Part shown: positions 15,448 through 24,622 of the stretch, piece by piece
Layout: every line of letters starts with the position of its first letter
Numbering within the stretch: the first letter of the stretch is position 1
Position numbers and translations under genes: made by a program
The notes under the pieces: generated by a model
What the model saw: the letters and a program-made list of their open reading frames with translations, nothing else
Database searches by the model: none
What the model was told of the DNA's origin: nothing
NCBI GenBank assembly: GCA_000381585.1
Contig: KB906735.1
Location: 356,836-420,835 of the forward strand
DNA length: 64,000 nucleotides
Direction: 5' to 3'
DNA from: Acidobacteriaceae bacterium KBS 83
GTDB taxonomy: Bacteria > Acidobacteriota > Terriglobia > Terriglobales > Acidobacteriaceae

Positions 15448-18270
15448 ATGCATCTACGGCGCGCGCACCTTCTTCCACTGGCTGCTCTGCTGGCGACCAC
15501 GGTCTACGCGCAGACTGACGCCGCCAATCTTCTTCCCGCTTCCGCGCCCCGCATCGAGGCGACGCCGCTGCCCGAGAACCGTGGGGCCGCCGCGCTTTAC
15601 GAAAGTCTGCAGCATCTGGATACGACGGCCAGCCTGATGATGATCGTCGGCCACCCCGACGATGAGGACGGCGGGATGCTGACGTATGAAAGCCGCGGGA
15701 TGGGTGTACGAACTGCCCTGTTCACGCTCACGCGCGGCGAAGGCGGGCAGAACGCGATGTCCGCAGCGGACTACGATGCGCTTGGACTGATCCGCACGAA
15801 CGAACTGCTGCGCGCCGATGAGTACTACGGCGTCGACCAGCAGTACTGGGGAAGCGTCGCCGATTACGGCTTCTCAAAGACGATGGAGGAGGCCCTAAGT
15901 CAGTGGGGCCACGATCGTGTGCTCTACGATGCGGTCCGCGCCGTTCGCCTGTATCGGCCGATGGTGGTCTGCTCGGTCTTTGTTGGCGGCGTGACAGACG
16001 GTCACGGACACCACCAGGTTGCCGGAATGCTGGCGCAGGAGGTGTTCAACGCTGCCGGTGACCCGAAGATGTTTCCTGACCAGATTGCCGCAGGTCTTCA
16101 GCCCTGGAAGCCTCTCAAGGTCTACGCGCGCGTGCCCGGCTTCTCGCTGTCTCCCAAGGGCATGTTCGACTACGCGACCGGCAAATACACTGCGATTCGT
16201 TTCCACAACTACGTCGACGACACGGACATCAACGGCATCCCTGCCACAAATGTCACGATTCAGGAAGGCGGCCGCGATCCACTGCTTGGACAGACCTATA
16301 TTCAGCTCGCGCGACGGGGCCTGGGTGAACAACGCAGCCAACACGAAGGGCCGAATGTGCCGCTCCCGGGTGAGGCGTCGAGCGCCTACCATCGCTATGG
16401 ATCGCGCGTGCCCGTGGAGCCGGTGGAGCAGAACTTCTTCGACGGCATCGATACTTCCCTGCCCGGTCTCGCAAAACTGGACGGGCCGGAAAGCGCATTT
16501 CTGGCACAGCCGCTGTCACGCGTTCACGAGATCATTGCAGGAGCAATCCTGAACTTCTCGCCCGACCACCCGGAAAAGACCGCACCGGTGCTTGCAGATG
16601 TCTATCGCCGCATCGCGAAGCTGCTGGATGAGGTGAAGACCAGCAGACTGAGCGTAGAACAACGGACATCCATCCAGCGCGAGCTGGAGATCAAGCTGCA
16701 GCAAACGAATGATGCGCTGGCTCAGGCGCTTGGCATCGAGATGACCGCGCTTGTCACACCGGGGGGCGGCGCCCGCGGGATTGAAATCTATGCTGGTCCG
16801 CGCGGCGGCCTCTCCTCGACTCCGGAACCGACAGCAGCACAGGTGACACCCGGCTCCGATTTCCGGGTTCGTGTGCACATCCGCGCTCCGAAAGCCGTGG
16901 TGCTCAAGAAGGTCGCGCTCGAAACTCCTCAGAAGGAACATTGGACCGTGGAACGCGAGGCCGCGCCAGGGCTCGACGATCCGCACAGCACCAGCGGAGA
17001 CGCGGTGTTTCACGTCACAGCGGCCCAGGATGCTGCACCCACAGCGCCTTATTTTTCCCGGCCCTCGACCGAACAGGCCTATTACGACATCAACGAGCCG
17101 GAATACCGGAATCTCTCCTTCGCGCCCTATCCTGTAACAGGCGTCGCGAGCTTTGACTACGACGGCGTGCCCGTTCGACTGGCGCAGGCGGTGCAGACCA
17201 TGCATCTGGAACTTGGACCAGGCGCGGTCTATGCGCCCCTGGTAGTCACGCCAGATTTGTCTGTCTCTCTGGGACAGGCTTGGATCGTATTGCCGATTTC
17301 TGCCACTGATGGCACGCGGCACGACCTCTCTGTGCCGGTGCATCTGCATGCAACGCAATCAGCCGCGGGGACGCTGCGGCTGGACCTACCGCAAGGCTGG
17401 CAGGCGGCGCCCCAAACAGCGGACTTCCATCTGCACGAAGGCGAGGATGCTGTCTTCAGCTTCCAGGTGCACGCGCCGACGCTCGAATCCGCTAGCTATC
17501 CCATCGCTGCGGTCGCGGAAAGCGGGAACAAACGCTTCACCGTCGGTTATGAGACGGCAGGCTACGGCGCCCTGATTCCCTACAACCTGTATCGCGCTGC
17601 GGGCACGAATGTGCGCGGCGTCAAGGTGAGCGTTGCCGGCGACCGCCGCATCGGTTATGTAATGGGCACCGGCGATATGCTCCCCAGCGCCATCGAACAG
17701 CTTGGCCTGCATGTCGATCAGCTTGCCGATGCCGATTTGCTGAACGGCGATCTGTCGCAGTATCAGACCATTGTGCTGGGAATCCGTGCCTACGCGGCCC
17801 GGCCGGATCTGCCGCTTGCCAACGCTCGTCTATTGGCATGGGTGCATGCCGGTGGCACCCTGGTGGTGATGTACCAGGGATCGGAGTTCGATCATGGGTA
17901 TGCGCCATACGAGATGCATCTGAACTCGCGGGGTATTGCCGAGCGCGTGGTAGACGAGCGAGCGCCTGTCAAGCTGCTTGATCCGAAGGACCCCCTCTTA
18001 AGCTCGCCGAACCAGATCACAGAAGCGGACTTCGAAGGTTGGGCTGAGGAGCGGGGTCATTCCTTCATGAGCTCATGGGCTCCGGAGTATGCTGCGCCAA
18101 CCGAGACAAATGATCCGGGACAGGATCCCCAACGCGGGGGGTTGCTGCATGCGAAATTTGGCAAGGGCGAATACATATATGTTGCTTTCGCGCTGCATCG
18201 GCAAACGCCTGAAGGCGTGCCGGGCGCTTACCGGCTGCTGGCGAATCTGCTCAGCGCCGGGTCACGCTAA
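15448..18270 (+). CDS. Large secreted PIG-L family deacetylase
   Basis: 940 residues with a signal peptide (to about residue 22, VYAQ). Residues 45-330 hold the PIG-L deacetylase domain: MMIVGHPDDEDGGML, TRGEGGQN, RTNELLRADEYYGV and GHGHHQVAGMLAQE give the zinc ligands. The remainder has beta-sandwich regions and, from about 730, a glutamine-amidotransferase-like or ThuA-like end (GYVMGTGDMLPSAIEQLGLHV, YQTIVLGIRAYAARPDL, GGTLVVMYQGSEFD). This architecture is common in Acidobacteriota and Bacteroidota. It probably deacetylates an extracellular or periplasmic glycan, but the substrate is unknown. Confidence 0.85.
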   Translation: MHLRRAHLLPLAALLATTVYAQTDAANLLPASAPRIEATPLPENRGAAALYESLQHLDTTASLMMIVGHPDDEDGGMLTYESRGMGVRTALFTLTRGEGGQNAMSAADYDALGLIRTNELLRADEYYGVDQQYWGSVADYGFSKTMEEALSQWGHDRVLYDAVRAVRLYRPMVVCSVFVGGVTDGHGHHQVAGMLAQEVFNAAGDPKMFPDQIAAGLQPWKPLKVYARVPGFSLSPKGMFDYATGKYTAIRFHNYVDDTDINGIPATNVTIQEGGRDPLLGQTYIQLARRGLGEQRSQHEGPNVPLPGEASSAYHRYGSRVPVEPVEQNFFDGIDTSLPGLAKLDGPESAFLAQPLSRVHEIIAGAILNFSPDHPEKTAPVLADVYRRIAKLLDEVKTSRLSVEQRTSIQRELEIKLQQTNDALAQALGIEMTALVTPGGGARGIEIYAGPRGGLSSTPEPTAAQVTPGSDFRVRVHIRAPKAVVLKKVALETPQKEHWTVEREAAPGLDDPHSTSGDAVFHVTAAQDAAPTAPYFSRPSTEQAYYDINEPEYRNLSFAPYPVTGVASFDYDGVPVRLAQAVQTMHLELGPGAVYAPLVVTPDLSVSLGQAWIVLPISATDGTRHDLSVPVHLHATQSAAGTLRLDLPQGWQAAPQTADFHLHEGEDAVFSFQVHAPTLESASYPIAAVAESGNKRFTVGYETAGYGALIPYNLYRAAGTNVRGVKVSVAGDRRIGYVMGTGDMLPSAIEQLGLHVDQLADADLLNGDLSQYQTIVLGIRAYAARPDLPLANARLLAWVHAGGTLVVMYQGSEFDHGYAPYEMHLNSRGIAERVVDERAPVKLLDPKDPLLSSPNQITEADFEGWAEERGHSFMSSWAPEYAAPTETNDPGQDPQRGGLLHAKFGKGEYIYVAFALHRQTPEGVPGAYRLLANLLSAGSR

Positions 18271-18450
18271 ACGCAAGGGATTTGCACGATTAACCTTGTG
18301 CTCATCAATTCCTCATCATCTATTCAAACCCTGTTCTCCAGTTATTCATATTCGGCTGCCAGCCTAAGGCTAGGTCACCTGTGTGTCCCGCTTCCTTGGG
18401 TAGCGTTTCCTCGGGAAACGAGCTTGTGACAATTTCTGGAGAGAGGCTGA

Positions 18451-20310
18451 ATGAAAAACCATTTGAAGACGATGGCGACGTTTGTGCTCGTGTCGGCCAT
18501 GGCGACCGCGCACGCGCAGACGACAGCTGCAAGCGGCAGCGCTACAGGTAAAAATACCGGACACAAGGCAACAGGGAAAGCGGCACGTCGTCCGTCGGTT
18601 GAGACGCAGATCCAGCAGCTCCGCGAGGAGATGGAGACACAGATCAACCAGCTCAAGCAGCAGCTGAACGACCGCGATGCGCAGCTGCAGTCAGCCCAGC
18701 AGCAGGCTGAAGCGGCCAAAGCGGCGGCGGCCCAGGCGCAGCAGCAAGCACAGCAGCAGGCCCAGCAGCAGCAACAGCAGAACGCTGACAATGCGTCCGC
18801 GGTCTCCAATCTGCAAGGGGCAGTCAGCGATCTGAAGACGAACAGCACCTCTCTCGCATCGTCCATTCAGGAAACGCAGACGAACATTGCGAAGAAGGTC
18901 GACCACCCCGATTCCATCCACTTCAAGGGTGTCGAGATATCGCCGACCGGGTCGTTCATTGAAGCAGCGACCGTGTGGCGCAGCGCAGCCACCGGTGGCG
19001 ACATCAATACCGCCTTCACCGGGATACCGCTCGAGAATTCCAACGCAGCTCAGCTCACCGAGTTCTACGGGTCCGGACGTCAGTCCCGTCTTGCGATTAA
19101 GTTCACCGGCAAGATTCCCAGCATGACCATGACCGGCTACTACGAAATGGATTGGCTGGGCACCGGCATCACCTCCAACAACAACCAGTCGAACAGCTAC
19201 GTGGTGCGCCAGAGGCAGTTATGGGCGCAGGCCGCTCTGAACAACGGCTGGAAGTTTACCGGCGGTCAGATGTGGTCGCTGGCAACAGAGACGACGAAGG
19301 GTCTGGATAACGGGACTGAAATCCTTCCCTTGACCATCGACCCGCAGTACAGCGCGGGCTTTGTGTGGACGCGGCAATACGGTTTTCGCGTAAGCAAGAA
19401 CATCGGCGAGAAGGCATGGCTTGGCGTTTCGGCGGAGAACGCTGAGACCCTGAATCCAGCGGGTTCCAGCCTGCCCACCAATATTCTGATCGGTGAGGCC
19501 GGGACTGGTGGAGGCCTTTACAATTCGACTGCGAACTATTCCTTTAACCTGGCACCAGACATGCTCGCCAAGTTGGCCTTTGAGCCGGGCTGGGGACACT
19601 ATGAGGTGTTTGGAATAGCCCGCTTCTTCCGTGATCGCATCTACCCGAACGAGATCGTTATCACAAATCCGGACGGCACGACCAAGCCCGGCGGCACCTC
19701 AGTGGGCGCATTTAACGACAGCACCGTCGGCGGCGGTATTGGTGGCAGCGCGCGCGCGCCATTCGCCAACAAGAAGCTCTCAGTCGCTATCAAAGGGCTA
19801 TGGGGCCAGGGAACGGGACGTTATGGCACTTCGACGATTGCCGACACCACGCTTCGTCCGAACGGCCAGCTGGCTCTGCTGCACAACTTCTCGGCGCTCG
19901 GCACGATCGAAGCGAACCCGACGGCTCGACTTACTCTCTACGCCAATTACGGTGGAGACTACATCTTCCGCCGTTATTTCGGGAAGGTCGGTTACGGCTC
20001 GCCTCTCACGAACATGAGCGGGTGCAACACCGAGCCCGTGCCTGGCATTACAACGACGAATGGCGGCGATGGATTTACCCCATCGACCCCGGCGAACTGC
20101 GGCGGCAACACCAAAGACGTTCAGGAGCTCAGCACCGGCTACTGGTACGACTTCTACCGCGGTCCGGCAGGCCGCTTCCGTCAGTCAATTCAATACAGCT
20201 ACTTCCAGCGCAATATCTGGTCCGGCGATGGTGGTACGACAAACCCCGGTGGCGGCGCGAAAGGTACCGACAATGTGGTCGAGACCGCAATCCGCTACTA
20301 CATACCCTAG
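18451..20310 (+). CDS. Outer-membrane porin-like protein with N-terminal coiled coil
   Basis: 619 residues. A signal peptide (to AHAQ, residue 23) is followed by a Lys/Arg-rich linker, then a long coiled coil (about 50-145) with an Ala/Gln-rich run encoded by repeated CAG/CAA codons. From about residue 155 the protein is a beta-barrel type sequence: alternating strands rich in Tyr, Gly, Asn and aromatic residues, ending with ...VVETAIRYYIP, whose terminal aromatic pattern suits insertion by BAM. The coiled coil probably anchors or trimerises in the periplasm, as in OprO/SlpA-like porins. Start chosen by GGAGAG upstream. It is followed by a terminator. Confidence 0.8.
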   Translation: MKNHLKTMATFVLVSAMATAHAQTTAASGSATGKNTGHKATGKAARRPSVETQIQQLREEMETQINQLKQQLNDRDAQLQSAQQQAEAAKAAAAQAQQQAQQQAQQQQQQNADNASAVSNLQGAVSDLKTNSTSLASSIQETQTNIAKKVDHPDSIHFKGVEISPTGSFIEAATVWRSAATGGDINTAFTGIPLENSNAAQLTEFYGSGRQSRLAIKFTGKIPSMTMTGYYEMDWLGTGITSNNNQSNSYVVRQRQLWAQAALNNGWKFTGGQMWSLATETTKGLDNGTEILPLTIDPQYSAGFVWTRQYGFRVSKNIGEKAWLGVSAENAETLNPAGSSLPTNILIGEAGTGGGLYNSTANYSFNLAPDMLAKLAFEPGWGHYEVFGIARFFRDRIYPNEIVITNPDGTTKPGGTSVGAFNDSTVGGGIGGSARAPFANKKLSVAIKGLWGQGTGRYGTSTIADTTLRPNGQLALLHNFSALGTIEANPTARLTLYANYGGDYIFRRYFGKVGYGSPLTNMSGCNTEPVPGITTTNGGDGFTPSTPANCGGNTKDVQELSTGYWYDFYRGPAGRFRQSIQYSYFQRNIWSGDGGTTNPGGGAKGTDNVVETAIRYYIP

Positions 20311-20330
20311 TCTGGACAGAACGTGACCTT

Positions 20331-20365
20331 CAAGGGCACCCGAAGCCGGGTGCCCTTGCTGTTTG
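20331..20365 (+). terminator. Stem-loop terminator after the porin gene
   Basis: Perfect 12-bp stem (20331-20342 with 20347-20358) around a 4-base loop, followed by CTGTTTG. The T-run is weak, but position 20 bases after the stop supports a terminator. Confidence 0.7.
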
Positions 20366-20424
20366 CGCGGGGCTGGCAAGGTATATACGTGTGGTACCGT
20401 TAAGTAGCAGTAGAGCGATACTGT

Positions 20425-20500
20425 GAGCTCGTAGCTCAGTTGGTAGAGCAACGCACTTTTAATGCGTGGGTCCTGGGTTCGATTCCCAGCGAGCTCACCA
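20425..20500 (+). tRNA. tRNA-Lys (anticodon TTT)
   Basis: 76 bases including an encoded CCA. The acceptor stem GAGCTCG pairs with CGAGCTC; the D arm GCTC/GAGC, the anticodon stem ACGCA/TGCGT with loop CTTTTAA (anticodon TTT at 20458-20460), and the T arm CTGGG-TTCGATT-CCCAG are all intact. It reads AAA/AAG codons. Confidence 0.97.
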
Positions 20501-20524
20501 GCAGATCGCCGCTGCTCCCATTCC

Positions 20525-21151
20525 ATGGCTACCTCACTCTCCACTCTGGTCGACGCGTGCGCCATCGTGCAGCTGCACGATGGTCGCACCCGGCTATGGC
20601 ACCAGACCGCGCCAGAGACAGGAGCCGATCGATCGCTGGAGGGACTGGTGGAGGCGCAGCATGCAGCCAACTTCACCCTGTGGCATGCCGAGGATGAGGC
20701 GCGGAGGCCCTCGGCGGACGATGCCTCGATCGCGACCGTGAAGCGGCATATCGACCGCGTGAACCAGGTACGCAACGACACGACGGAGCGGATCGATGCC
20801 TGGCTGCTCGCCAGTCTCCGTGAAGCATCCATCGAGGAGAGCGGGGAGCAGCACTCCGAGACACCGGGCATGATGATGGACCGCTTATCGATACTGTCGC
20901 TGAAGCTGTTCCATACGGAAGAGGAGCTTGGCCGCTCGGACGCGCCACCGGGACATCACGAGCGAAACGCGGAACGGTTCGCTACCTTACAGGAGCAGCG
21001 GGATGATCTGACCCGATGCCTTGACCGGCTGTGGGCGCAGGTATGTATGGGTGAACGCTGCTTCAGGCAGTACAGGCAACTCAAGATGTACAACGACCCC
21101 GAGCTGAATCCGGTTCTCTACCAGGAGAAGACTAGGAGAAACAAGCTGTAG
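20525..21151 (+). CDS. DUF4254 protein
   Basis: 208 residues from the ATG at 20525, just 24 bases after the tRNA-Lys; upstream in-frame codons would run into the tRNA and are not used. The sequence matches DUF4254 proteins: LVEAQHAANFTLWHAEDEARRP, AKRHIDRVNQVRND-like (VKRHIDRVNQVRNDTTERID), SETPGMMMDRLSILSLKLFHTEEEL, and the C-terminal YRQLKMYNDPELNP. It is mainly helical and presumably cytoplasmic. Family members are often found beside glycosyltransferase or LPS genes, but no such gene is adjacent here, and the function is unknown. Confidence 0.8.
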   Translation: MATSLSTLVDACAIVQLHDGRTRLWHQTAPETGADRSLEGLVEAQHAANFTLWHAEDEARRPSADDASIATVKRHIDRVNQVRNDTTERIDAWLLASLREASIEESGEQHSETPGMMMDRLSILSLKLFHTEEELGRSDAPPGHHERNAERFATLQEQRDDLTRCLDRLWAQVCMGERCFRQYRQLKMYNDPELNPVLYQEKTRRNKL

Positions 21152-21279
21152 CGACGCGCCCCCTGACCCAGTTGTGTGGTTGACGGACCCCAGGGTCGGG
21201 AGTGTACAACGGCTGAACAGAACCGACAGTGAACCACTGCCTGAGATGCAGGCGGATGTGACTCAAGGACGATCAATCA

Positions 21280-21837
21280 ATGGCAAGCACAGGCACACCC
21301 AAAGCGCGCGGCGGCCCGAAGACTATCCAAGGCAAGGTGCGCACCATGACCGATCCGGCACAGCAGAAGAGCATGCAGGAATACGAATCGGCCCTGAAAG
21401 CGATGCAGGAGGGCAAGTACGAGAAGGCGCGTGAGGCCTTCCGCAAGCTGAGCGAACAGAGCTCGCCCGAAGTGGCGGAGCGCGCGCGTGTGTATCTCGA
21501 AGCGTGCGGCCGGCAGGCAGCGAAGCAGGAGCGCAAGTTCACGGGTCCTGAGGAGCAGTACGATTACGCGATCTCGCTGCTGAATACCGGCCTGTACGAG
21601 GAGGCGCGCGAGCAGTTGGAAGAGATCCTCGCCAAGGCGCCGCAGGCGGACTACGCACTCTATGGGCTTTCCATTTTGGAGAGCATGACGGGACAGACGG
21701 AGCAATGCCTGGAGCACCTGTCGGCGGCCATCAGCATCAATCCGCAGAACCGCATTCATGCGCGTGTGGACTCCGATTTTCAGGACATGGCGGACGATCC
21801 GAGGTTCACGGAGCTGCTTTATCCGGAAGTTCAATAG
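21280..21837 (+). CDS. TPR-repeat protein
   Basis: 185 residues. An N-terminal Lys/Thr-rich stretch is followed by TPR-like helix pairs: YESALKAMQEGKYEKAREAFRKL, then YDYAISLLNTGLYEEAREQLEEIL and ALYGLSILESMTGQTEQCLEHLSAAISINPQNR. No enzyme motif. TPR proteins act as protein-binding scaffolds; the partner is unknown. AAGGA lies about ten bases before the ATG. It precedes the YvcK-like gene by 40 bases on the same strand and may be co-transcribed with it. Confidence 0.8.
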   Translation: MASTGTPKARGGPKTIQGKVRTMTDPAQQKSMQEYESALKAMQEGKYEKAREAFRKLSEQSSPEVAERARVYLEACGRQAAKQERKFTGPEEQYDYAISLLNTGLYEEAREQLEEILAKAPQADYALYGLSILESMTGQTEQCLEHLSAAISINPQNRIHARVDSDFQDMADDPRFTELLYPEVQ

Positions 21838-21876
21838 GCCGGAAAGTTCAATGAGAAAAAGGAAACCGCAGTAGTT

Positions 21877-23019
21877 ATGCCGGTGATTCCAGACAGTTCG
21901 TTGGGACAGCGGGAGGCAGCAGGAGCATCCGCGCACCGGGGATCTTCGCTGCGCGTGGTGGCGATCGGCGGGGGCACGGGGTTGTCCACGCTGCTGCGCG
22001 GACTGCGCCGCTATGCGCCGTCGCCGCAGCCGAGCGAAACCGACACGACAGGAGTGCCGAGTCTTATCAGCGACCTGGCAGCGGTGGTGACCGTAACCGA
22101 CGATGGCGGCTCGAGCGGGCGCCTGCGGCGGCACTTCAATATGTTGCCTCCGGGCGACCTGCGCAATTGCATGGTGGCGCTGGCGGACGACGAGGCGTTG
22201 CTGTCCAAGCTTTTCCGCCACCGCTTCTCCTCTGCCAGTTCTCAAGGCATCCCTACGAACGGCAACGGAGAGCGCAAAGATCTGGCTTCGCTCGAAGGGC
22301 ACAGCTTCGGGAACCTCTTCGTGGCCGCGCTGGCAGAGATCACGGGCGACTTCGCGCAGGCCATCAAACTCTCCTCGCAGGTGCTTGCAACGCGGGGGCA
22401 TATCTATCCGGCGACCACGGCGAACGTGACGCTTTCCGCGCGGATGGATGACGGCTCTACGGTGCAGGGCGAGACGAACATCACCGCGAGTCATCGCCGG
22501 ATCTGCGAGCTGACGCTCGAGCCTGCGGGCGCAGAGCCCATGCCGGAGACGCTCGATTCGATTGCACGCGCCGACCTCATCACGCTGGGGCCCGGGTCGC
22601 TGTACACCAGCCTGATCACGAACTTGCTAGTGAAGGACATTCCCGAGGCGCTGGCTGCAGCGCGGGGGCTGCGGGTGTTCATCTGCAATCTGATGACGCA
22701 ATCGAATGAGAGCCTAGGGCTGACGGCGTCGCAGCACATTGAAAAGATCTACGAGCACACGGGCCAGGCGATATTCGACTATGCGCTGGTGAATACCGCG
22801 CCGGTAAGCGAGACGCTGCTGCGCAACTATGCGCGTGAGGGCGCCACGCCGATCGTGCCGGATATCGAGCGCATTGAAGCAATGGGTGTACAGGTCATAC
22901 CGGGGAATTTTGCCGCCGAGGGTGACACGCTGCGCCACAGTGCGGACCGGGTCGCTGAGACGTTGCTTCGCCTGGGATTTGAGGCAGATCTCGGCTCACT
23001 GCACGACGTTCCTGACTAA
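21877..23019 (+). CDS. YvcK/CofD-like protein (gluconeogenesis factor)
   Basis: 380 residues. It begins its conserved part at RVVAIGGGTGLSTLLRGLRRY, with VTVTDDGGSSGRLRRHFNMLPPGDLRNCMVAL, GHSFGNLFVAALAEITGDFAQAIKLSSQVL and TLGPGSLYTSLITNLLVKDIPEAL. These are the hallmarks of YvcK, a UDP-sugar-binding protein of the CofD-like fold that links carbon metabolism with peptidoglycan synthesis and cell shape in Bacillus and others. The length is somewhat above YvcK (about 320 residues) because of an N-terminal extension and an insertion around PSPQPSETDTTGVPS. Confidence 0.9.
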   Translation: MPVIPDSSLGQREAAGASAHRGSSLRVVAIGGGTGLSTLLRGLRRYAPSPQPSETDTTGVPSLISDLAAVVTVTDDGGSSGRLRRHFNMLPPGDLRNCMVALADDEALLSKLFRHRFSSASSQGIPTNGNGERKDLASLEGHSFGNLFVAALAEITGDFAQAIKLSSQVLATRGHIYPATTANVTLSARMDDGSTVQGETNITASHRRICELTLEPAGAEPMPETLDSIARADLITLGPGSLYTSLITNLLVKDIPEALAAARGLRVFICNLMTQSNESLGLTASQHIEKIYEHTGQAIFDYALVNTAPVSETLLRNYAREGATPIVPDIERIEAMGVQVIPGNFAAEGDTLRHSADRVAETLLRLGFEADLGSLHDVPD

Positions 23020-23175
23020 CTATTTGCCCGTCGACAGCAGGTTGTCGTTTAAACGAGAGTGGCAAACCTGTTACTGGTACGCACCCGCTTTATGACAACA
23101 GGGTGGATGGCCAGGTGCCGTCCAATGAACTGGAGTACCGACGGACAGGTATTCTGAGCGTGCGAAACTCCTGAT

Positions 23176-24477
23176 ATGTCTAACGCCCAACTGACTCCGG
23201 TCCTCTTCGCGTTGCTGCTGCTTGTCGGCCTTGCCCAGTTGCTGGGCTACCTGTTTGTGAAGCTGCGGCAGCCAAAGGTGGTGGGCGAGATCCTGGCGGG
23301 AGTCGTGCTCGGGCCCGCCTTACTTGGCCGCGTGCCCGCTATCGCGCACATCATGAATGGGGCGCAGCACCAGGGAAACATTTTTGACTTTGTGTACTGG
23401 CTCGGGCTGCTGCTGCTGATGTTTCTTTCCGGCGCGGAGACGCAGCAACTGTTCACGCGGGAAGAGCGGCGCGAGGTGGGCTGGCTGACAATTGTGGGCA
23501 CGGGTCTTCCCTTCCTGGTGGGGCTGGGGCTAGCGCCATGGGTGATTCGTCCGTCGCTCGCGGGGCCGAATGGCAATCGCGGCTCGTTGATGATCATTCT
23601 GGCGGTCGGCGTCGCGGTGACATCGGTGCCGGTGGTATCAAAGATCTTTGCCGACCTGAAGATTCTGCACACCCGATTCGCCCGCCTAGTGCTGGGCGTG
23701 GCGGTGCTCGAAGATATCGTCTTGTGGCTTGCGCTGGCGATCGCGACGGCGATGGCCGGCAAAGCCGCGCTCGATCCGCGCAAGATGTCGTATCACCTGT
23801 TCGCTACGGTGGCCTTCTTCCTCCTCGGGCTGACGATTGTTCCGCGCGCGGTGAAGAAGATCAACAAGGCGCGTGTCAACATCGTGGCGCAGCAGTCGCC
23901 GGTGGGATATGCAATCGCAGTGCTGCTGGCCTACTGCGTGATTGCCGGCGCGCTGGATGTAAGCATGGTCTTTGCGGCGTTCCTGGCAGGCTTCGCGGTT
24001 GTGCACAAAAAACGGCGGCTCTTCGCGGATGCGCTGGAAGCGATCGGCAAAGTGTCGTTTGCCTTCTTCGTGCCGGTGTACTTCGCGATCGTGGGCCTGA
24101 AGCTGGACCTGATCCGCGGCGTATCGCTGTGGATGATGGCGGCATTCATCGCGGGAAGCTGCATCATCAAGGTGCTTTCGGTGTCGCTGGCCGGGCGGTT
24201 CGCCGGATTCCGCGGGCTGGACCTGATCAATCTCGCGATCACTACGAACGCGCGCGGCGGGCCCGGGATCGTGCTGGCGAGCGTGGCGTTCGATGCGGGG
24301 ATCATCAGCTCGAAGTTCTACACAACGCTGGTAGTAGCGGCGGTTCTGACCTCGCAGGTTGCGGGCGCCTGGCTGGAGTACGTGCTGCGCAAGGGATGGC
24401 CGCTGTTGAAGCCGTCTGCGCGGAGCGAGGCTGCGACACCGGTGGCCGAGAATCCTTCGAGTTTGATCGTGTTGTAA
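23176..24477 (+). CDS. Kef-type cation:proton antiporter
   Basis: 433 residues with about twelve membrane spans and the CPA2 (sodium/proton exchanger) pattern: GYLFVKLRQPKVVGEILAGVVLGPALLG, LLLLMFLSGAETQ, VAVTSVPVVSKIFADL and ARLVLGVAVLEDIVLWLALA. No C-terminal RCK/TrkA-N domain is present, so it is the short type without the nucleotide-binding regulator of KefB/KefC. Probably it exchanges K+ or Na+ for protons at the inner membrane. It stands alone, with a 156-base gap before it and a convergent esterase after it. Confidence 0.9.
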   Translation: MSNAQLTPVLFALLLLVGLAQLLGYLFVKLRQPKVVGEILAGVVLGPALLGRVPAIAHIMNGAQHQGNIFDFVYWLGLLLLMFLSGAETQQLFTREERREVGWLTIVGTGLPFLVGLGLAPWVIRPSLAGPNGNRGSLMIILAVGVAVTSVPVVSKIFADLKILHTRFARLVLGVAVLEDIVLWLALAIATAMAGKAALDPRKMSYHLFATVAFFLLGLTIVPRAVKKINKARVNIVAQQSPVGYAIAVLLAYCVIAGALDVSMVFAAFLAGFAVVHKKRRLFADALEAIGKVSFAFFVPVYFAIVGLKLDLIRGVSLWMMAAFIAGSCIIKVLSVSLAGRFAGFRGLDLINLAITTNARGGPGIVLASVAFDAGIISSKFYTTLVVAAVLTSQVAGAWLEYVLRKGWPLLKPSARSEAATPVAENPSSLIVL

Positions 24478-24622
24478 GGGACCTGCGGTTCAGGCAGAGG
24501 CGCCCGCGGGGCGTGCTGTTGGGTTCGTTCCCTTTGATCGTTCGGGATTGTGGGCGAGTCACCTGATTCGCTGCCAGCTTTTGTGGTATCCCACCCCCCG
24601 TGATCGCCTCCGATACACTTTC

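Noticed and set aside
14478-15518. A 346-codon open frame on the plus strand, opposite to the amino-acid permease
   Set aside because: Low-hydrophobicity, Arg/Gln/Glu-rich composition with no family pattern; it mirrors the permease codons in GC-rich DNA.
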